From Dicaeum eximium (lineage: Eukaryota > Chordata > Aves > Passeriformes > Dicaeidae): a stretch of DNA of 64,000 bases. A model generated the notes under the pieces. It saw nothing but the letters and a program-made list of their open reading frames with translations. It did no database searches and was not told where the DNA came from. The stretch is taken from NCBI GenBank assembly GCA_013396995.1, contig VWZP01005261.1:278199-342198 (forward strand), in the 5' to 3' direction. The position numbers and the translations under genes are program-made. Positions 27,201 to 36,200 of the stretch are shown here, one piece after another; the first letter of the stretch is position 1; every line of letters starts with the position of its first letter.

Positions 27201-30200
27201 CTATCGATCTAGCTAATTACTACTGGATAATTTCAACTAAGTACACAAATGAACACATTACATGAGCTTCCTGATTAGAAATAGTTACCAGTGCAATTTA
27301 TACTGTGGAGCTTTAATTTAAGTAAACTACAAGGAGACTTTCCCTGTCAAGATCTTTCCTCCAATGTTGCATGCCTACAGATGACCTTTGACACCAGATG
27401 AGCTGGCCAGACATTTCCAGACTACTTCTTGCTGTCACTGAGTGTAGGCAAGATGGACCAACACAGGAAGCTTCCCCAATTTGAGAAAAGATCAGACTAA
27501 ATCACAAACAACTACATATTACAAACTAGCATTAAATCTATGCCCTAATTCAGCTAATAATGAGCACTTTTAGGGCATACCTGCATCAACCTAAGATTTT
27601 AATTTTTTTTACATTCGTGCTTTCTATTTTTATGCCGCACTTTTGATCCAGGTCTACATAACAAGGAATGAAAATCTGGTGTAGACCACACAGAATATCT
27701 TGAATAATATTTAAATAACTCTAAAGAGCCTCCTAGTAGATGCTATTCACCTATATGGAAGATTAATTTTAGATCAGAAAACTACTCTGAACATATTTCC
27801 AAGATTATAAAATAATTATGACATCCACTAGCACCAATGCAAGCAGAAACAGCAAGTGATTTTCACCAGAGATCAAGGGATTTTTTCCGAAGTCTTTACT
27901 CAGTCTTACAGAATTTCCCATTTTTAAACACCTGTCTTGAAACCTAGTTTAATTTATGGGTTTTTCTGCTGCACTCCATCATATGTATATGAATAAGTAT
28001 GTGTGTATACACATACATGCACATGTGTATTTGAAAGTACCTTTTTATGTGCACACACATTGAAATACATGTCCACATGAGAAATTATCATCTGATGATG
28101 CTTTTCTTCATGGCCACATTACAGTGCTAGCTCAGATTCAGCTGATTATTCAGAAAGCAGTAACTGTTTTCTGTGAGTCACAATAAAGTTCTTCATTCTG
28201 TAATTCTGCTTTATCTGTTCATAGATGTATGAACTTACATGGACTATTAATGCTACTTCTTGCTGGAAATACATGGTTTTAAAAGCTCTACTTTCAGGAA
28301 TGCCAAGAGCACATAGAGGGCCTCATCAGGTAGTACTTATTCTGCACAAGCTGTGAACTAGAACAGTAAACACTGAACCTCACAGGTACAGAACTGAGCT
28401 ATGAGAAAAATTATGAAGTCTAGAAAGTGCAGGATGGAATAACTGATCATAATCTTCAAGGCTTCTTCCAGAAGTAGAATTGTAAACCACTTTCCTGCTC
28501 CATGTATTTAAAGCTTTCCTTCCACCCAAAAAAGAGAGGACAGCACCCAGTACAAATTTTTAATAATAAAATAATAAAAAACATTTACAGGGATAGGTTG
28601 GATAAGCAAAAATACCAAAACCTGGCAGTCACTTTATTGGCAAAATATTGTTTGATTTATTAAAGACTTGTAAGCTTATGGTATTGGGAGTTTGGGTAGG
28701 ATGAGGTATTTTGTTTGAAGCATGTTTCTGTTTCTTATTCTTCTATTAAAGAAGTTGAAATGTTTTGGCATTTCTCACAACAAAAGCAAACCAAAAAACC
28801 CACTCAACTTGTATTCTTAATACTCTAGCTTATAGCATAAGAAGTTTATTTGATGTTTTTGTAACAATTAGGCTTAGTAGACTTTGCAATACTGAAATCT
28901 GTAAAAATAAAACTATTATAAAATTAGGGTAAGAATTCAGTCTGGATACTCATCAAATAGAGAACAATCTGTGCTTTATTTATGGAAACTACTTCCCTGA
29001 TAATCAAATTCAACTTTAACTTGTTGTCTTCTAATTGGGTAACAAATACTCTTTCATTCCCTGATAATTGTTATGACTGTCAGCCAATCTTAAAAGCTAA
29101 TTACTTGTTCGGAAAATCTAAATTTCTAATTTTCTTATTATTCTCTCTTATCCATAATTTTAGAGGATACCAAATGTCGATAATGCAATTATTTTACAAT
29201 ATTCATAATTCCTGGTGATTAAACATGCTAAGTCACAATACCAAGAGCAAAATCTTACCTGTTGGAACAAATAAAGTGTGTCCTTGCTTCACAACACACT
29301 TGTAACACTTGTCAACCTTGTCCCCAAAATATACTTCACTCTGGGTGACAGATGAACTCCAGGACTCGTAGAGAGCCAAATTTTCATCAGTGGGCTTGAT
29401 CAAATAGAATATTTTCTCACCCTATTAAACAAATATACCAAATAAATAAATTAATTAGTGTTTTCCTAGAGGTACACTACAACCTCTGAGTCACTCCTAA
29501 TGAAGTAACAGATTGACCTAAAAGTAAAGTATTCCATCTTCCCACTATGGCATGTTCAGGCAGCATCTCACAAATGCAATCCACCAAGAGCTTAGATACA
29601 GCATATTAACCAGGTGGTGCCTTGTGATTTAAAGGAAGCAAACAAACCAACCAGAACTTTCCACTGGAGTACAAAAAATCCAGTTTTTATAAACATTTCA
29701 TGGATATGCACACACCTACCAAAGGAGAAAATGAATGGATGAAACCACTTTGCCTGTTCTATGATGTACACATGGTCAAATTTGTGAGAAGAAAAAATTG
29801 AGTATGCCAATGATTTTCATTCAATTATTTTTTTCCTACTAAAACCTCACTATATCACCCACAAGTCTACTGAAGTGATCAGTCAACCCATTAGAGTCTA
29901 CAAGTCACCAACAGCATGCTAAAATAAAAATATAAAAATGCAACACCAGAGATCAGTAATTCACTTTCAAGCTCCTCCCTTAGTGTTGCAAGCACAGGAT
30001 TTCATGCAGGTGATAATGCCACAAGAGAAAGCTGCACACTGAGTAACTTTTGTTCCACATAGTCAAACACATCCAAGGGGTGGTTGGGCACTGGAACAGG
30101 GTGCCCAGCAAAGTGGTCACAGCACCAAGGCTGACAGAGCTCAAGAAGTGTTTGGACAATGCCCTCAGGCACATGGTGTGACCTCTGGGGTGTCCTGGGC

Positions 30201-33200
30201 AGGGCCAGGAGTTGGACTCAATGATCCTGATGGGTTCCTTCCCACAGAGCATATTCTGTGATTCTGTAAATGAAGAAGCATTCATACCCAGAGAACATGG
30301 TACCAAACTGATGTTCCTCCAAAATCAATATGAAAATCTGTATAGCTGTCCTGGACACCCATTAAGCAATACTTCTGAACAAAAGGCTTAGGGAAGACAG
30401 AATCATCTGGCCAATAATTTTCCACCCACGAAAGCTTTCTGGCAATGTCTGGTACTTCCACTAATTCAGACATCCTTTTGAAAAACAAACAAACAAAAAA
30501 GAACTGTTAATATAAGCAGGAGTAAGCACACCTCTTTTTAAATGACAGCTTCTACAAAGACATGACTTATGAACTAATAAATGTTTTATACCCACATTAC
30601 GTGACAGTGACTGTCTACATGAAATACACCTCCCTCCTGTCTTTCCCACTACAGGCATTATATTCCTACACATATTGTTCAGCTTAGTGAAAACCACTTC
30701 CTACATTCAAGGAACTGAAGTCAATACTCACTTTGTGTCCGAGAATTCCAGGCTGATCACATTCAATACTTTGGGTCGGTCAGGATTTGTGAAGTATTTA
30801 ACGTAATTATGGAGCTTCATTTTACTGTCTGCTTGTCTTGCTACATCTATGACATCTATCACTTTGTCACCACCTGTGAAAAAGCGGATGACTTTCTTAA
30901 GGCTATCACAAATAAAAGACACTTCAAGAATTTAAGAGAAAATTAACTTTTTATTTTAAAAAATTTGATAATTTTTTGATAAAAATTAACTTTTTACCAA
31001 AACATTTTTGCAGAAAAACTCCATTACTATCATTATTCTCTTGGAAGAGAGACAGATCAGTATGAACCAACTTTTTATTAGGTTTAACTTTAATTACTAT
31101 AATCAGCTGAGGACAGAACTGAAAACACTAAAAATAAATCCTCTTTCCTGTGGTTAACCAAAAAGAAACAGTAGTATAGAATGGCAGCATCTGTTCAAAA
31201 AAATAAATTTGGGTTTATGGCTGCAATTGCAAAGAGTAGCATGGAGAAAGCTATCAAGGCAGATCTCTTTCTTACTTTTCCTATCAACCATCACCAAACC
31301 CCACCTTCCTTACAGGCATGGACAACGTGCAAGCATGCAGTAATTTCACTGAATGATTATCATGGGTGTTTTCATTTCTGATGACAATAAAGAGGGGGTT
31401 ACACACAGTGTGTTCTGAAGTCATATAATTTAGAGAACTAGACAAGCCAAGAGAAAGGACTAACACCACCACTATAATAGCAACTGGTTTATATCCTTTT
31501 AGATACACAATGGTCAAATTTGACACTTAATTTTGGAATGCTGGACACATGCCTAGTTGTACATTATAAACATATTCACTTTAGAACCGTAGGTTTGTAT
31601 AATCTTGATAAATTCCAGCCGAAATAGTACTTATTCAGTTTTGTTATTTTTAATTTCAATAATAGGAAGGTAAATCTGTGGCATTACAATTTTTTTCCCT
31701 GAACTGGAAAACTTGGCAGGTCAGGATGAGACACTCAAGTTTCTTTCTATCTGAATCCAAAGAGGCAGTAATCCAGAAAAAAAGATTCAGAAATATCACC
31801 ATGATAATTAATCTTTAAGGCAGAGCACACATTTATCATTGCAATGGTAACAGCACTGCATATTCTGGTGCCTTTGTAAAATATTGATGGACAGAGAACC
31901 TACTTTCAGCACACATCACTACATTAGGTGATCATGAGAACACACTCAGACTTTTCAGCTGTACCACGTGCTACAGGAAATGTTCTGCTGCAATTGGCTC
32001 AGTCTCTGTCTGTGCTGCACACTTACATGAGGCTGGCACAATTACAGACTGATAAGAGATCTGATAAGAAAGAAGTGGCTCTTGGAAAGCCTCTCCTGGC
32101 AAAGAACGCCAAGGTTGAAAACTTTTCAGGAAGATTTAACTCAGAAAGGCCAATTCACTGAGTCCAAAACAAAGTTTTGTCATAACCTAACCAGTGACTA
32201 AACTTATCCATCCTAGAGTGATTCATTCAAATCCCACTATCCTTGGTTTACATATAACAGAAAAAAGCCCCAGCATTCCACATATAGTTTGCACTGAAAT
32301 TAACAGGTTTGAAAGTTGAGACGTAAGGCTGTAGTCCTATCACACATCTACCAGACAGACAGACAGACAGACACACACACAAAAAAAAAGGAAGAAAAAA
32401 CCACTCCAAACCATAGCTTTGATTTTACTCTCTGCTAGTCTTCAATTTAGAATAAATACTTAGCACTCTGGAAGCTCTTATAATCATGCAAATATTTATT
32501 TTAAATGCCAGACAGGATCATTTGAGTAAGAACTCCAGAGTGACTCTTACCTACATAGCGTTCCACATCTAAAACGGAGAAAGTTGGTGGAGGAAGTCTG
32601 AGTCCCAGACCATCTAATTTAGGAACCATAATGGGAACATCAAACCCATGTTTCTCCAGATATCTTTGTGTTAACTGGCTTCCATGCATTTTCAAAATTA
32701 CTTCATCAGCACTGGTGGAAAGAAAGGAAGGAGTATTAGCAGAAAAGCATCCTCCAAGCACTAATGAAATAAAAAAGTGTCAGTTTGGGGGAGGACAGAT
32801 GGGAATGGCTATATCTGAATCAAAAAGAAACACATTGTATTGTTTTATTAAGCATTTAACTAAAAGACCAAGAAAACAATCTCAAGAAGCAAAGTAATTT
32901 TTTCTGTAATGTATTATCTGGAAACTCATAGTCCTTCTGTATGACTCAAGAGAATAACTTAAAAGGATGGGGAAAAGGAATTCTCAGAGAAGGCATTAAA
33001 GTACATTTTGCTAACCACAACCACCAGCTGCTGTAAAGAATTGTAAATCATTATGTTTCAGTGAGATAGCCAACCAAGCTCAGGATCAAAGTAAAATCAT
33101 GTTTCTCCACTTTCTTCTAAAGCATGCAAATATGTGTAGACTACCAGCTCATGTGACTGTTCTATGTTACTTGGAATTAAACTGAGAACTATTCCTGAAC

Positions 33201-36200
33201 TAAAGGAATAGACAGACAATATTCTGACATTAAGAGCACCAACACCAAACAAAACCAAAAAGAAACAAACAACAAAAAACCCCACCCCAAAACTCAAAAC
33301 CCCTCAGACCACCCAGCAGCAGTCCCAACAGACAACTCATCCCAGTGCAAAACTAAACGAGAAAGTACTGCATGAAAAGGCAAATGTATCCATCTGAAAT
33401 GGGGATGTGCTAAAAAGAATTCTGAAAAAGGAGGACTCATCCTCAACCTTCAGAATGTGAAGCAGAGAAATGTTAGTCACTTCCTCTAAGACGCTTTTAG
33501 ATGACATTTCACTCTGTTTTCCCACCAAAAGATGCAAGGAAGGTTCTGTACCTTGGGAAAGAGCGAGCTCGCAGCTGTTTAACAAAGGTCCGTGTTCCAG
33601 CCTGCACTGGTTTGGAGCCATCATCTGGCTCTGTGTAGTCATGTCTGTGCCAGTTTCTCCTCTTCTTCACTACAAGTTTCAGAAGGATTAAAAACATGGA
33701 ATTAGTTAAATCAGATGGCTCAGATTAGCAGTCATCCCATCAGTGAGACAGACATGCCTCAATCACATCAACTGCGATTAACAAACCGTATTTTGTTGAT
33801 CAGGTAACACTCTACCTATTTCCAACAAATCTGCAAGACACAGTAGCTCTCTGTACTTTTATAGCTCCTTCTGTAGGAGAATCTCAGTGCACGCTATACA
33901 CAATTTAAGACTCCATATCTAGTCCAACACAAGTAAACAGGTGCAGCCTGAAAGCTGTACAAATCCAAAAAGTCAGCTAAAAACTAAGAAATTAAAGTTT
34001 AATTGTCAAAGCTCAGACTTTTTTTTTAAATAAACAAAAGAATCACATCTTTTAAATAGCCAGAGACTTCATTTAACATATTCACACCAGGTTAATAAGA
34101 CTTAATCCCACTGTATTATCACATCCCATAAGCATGCCCATATCCAGCCTGATAATATTACTGCTATTCACTACCATTTCTACTGCTTATGTCTCCATTA
34201 CAGTTTTGTGTGCAAACTGTTTTGGGCAGGTGTGATATTTACAATGCATGTAACAAAAGCACTGCACTCCCAAACATGCAACTTCTTAACAGTTTGAAGC
34301 TCTAATGCACTGCTACAGCACATTAATAAAAAACAAAGGATAAATTAAAGTTCCGTTACAATTTTGGGAATCTGAAGCTGATAGTTCAAGAGTAGCAAAA
34401 TTGCATTTCTAACTGCTCCTTATACTTAAAGGGCCAAGGAAATTGAAACACTAGACATTCTCATAAAAAGTTGTGGTGATTTCCCCTTGACAAATGACAG
34501 ATACCCAAACGGAAAAAAAAGAAAAAAAGTATGTGTTAAAAAAATGCATGTACTTTCACAGAATCATAGAATGTTCTGGGGTGGAAAGGACATTAAAGAT
34601 CTAGTTACAACATCCTAGCATGAACAGGGACACCTTCCACCATCCCAGATTGTTTAAATCCCCACCCAACCTGGCCTTGAACACTCTCAAGATGAGGCAT
34701 CCACCACTTCTCCAGGCAACCTGTGCCATTATTTCACCAATCTCACAGTAGAGAATACCTTCTTTAATCTAAATCTACTCTCTTCCAGCTTAAAGCCACC
34801 ATCCATTGTCCCATCACTGAAGACCTCAGTAAAAAGTCATCTTATTTCTTATAAGCTCCCTTTACATATTGTAAAGTTGTTCTATAAAACATTGTAAGCT
34901 GTATGTAGCCTCCCCATTTGAATTTTTTGACCTTGAGTGAAGGAGAGGACAAAGTGACTTATGATATTGTTAACTTAACTGCCTGTCTTCCAATTTTCAT
35001 AATTTCACAACAAATCATTTCATAATGGATATTTCATTGATTTGGCTTCCTCAACCACTCATTTTTCATCTTTATTTAAAAAGAACACAAGCTTACAGCC
35101 TTGAACAGAAGCCTTTGGTTGTATCATCTGTTTGTTAGTAAACTGCTCTTTGGAGCACTTCCTCCCTATACAAATCAACCTATATTTCTCAGCCTCAAAC
35201 TCTCAATAGACTGAGAAGCCCTATTAAATCATCAAAAGGTGCCTCTGCAAAAGGGACCATCTCATCATCTGGGAAACAAACTCCCAGATTGCTCAACTTC
35301 CTACCTTTATCACTTACTGTACTAAGAAACACACTAAGGGTCCAGTAATTTAAAGGCTGCATTTCAGTTTTTTCTAAAAAAAGCCAAACTCTGCTCCACA
35401 GCTAGACAGCTGCTATTGGAAGGCTGCCCCAAGAAGATTTACTGACACCAGATCTATAATTTAACCACTAATACTAAACAGAAATTTAGTTGCACATGCT
35501 GAGGAAACTCAGAAGAAGAAAAAGGTAATGTTATTTGTCAATACAAATAGTGTTTTACAGTGTCTGCCAAACAGCCTGAAATAAAACATCCAGCAAAACC
35601 ACTGCATTAATACAAATTTTAACTTCATGGAAGAGCTCATTCTTAAATTCACCTAAGTGATGATGCACCCAAAATGTAAAAAAGCATTAGCAATACTGAA
35701 AACACAGCTCACTGTAATAGGAAGCTGAGGATGTATGAGGAAGAGGAAAACAGTTTCTAAAAAAGAAAAACAAAAAAAGTTGCTCCTTCTCCAGAAAAAA
35801 CAGTTGGTTATACAGGAATAACAGATATCTTAGAGTCATTACACATAAGAAGGAATAATTCCTATTGATGTCCTGTTTCCCACAGACCTGACAACATGGA
35901 CCCTTTAGAAGACTTTTAAGAGAATAAACTGACATTTATAGATCTTTGCTAACCTGAAAACCAGTGCTGCTTAATGAGCCAACTATCCAAATACTGTAAA
36001 ACTTCATAAATAATGAAGACAGGTTTATTAAGTTTTCAAAGCTATTTTCTCAGTCATAAATAATAATACAAGAAATTAGTGGCTAATACTAATTTTCAAC
36101 AGAGTAGCTTCCCATAAATTCACTGCTGTTACAACAGCTCATTAAAATTTAAGATGATACAGCTGCTTAAGAGATTTTATAGCACAGCCACACTTTTTAA

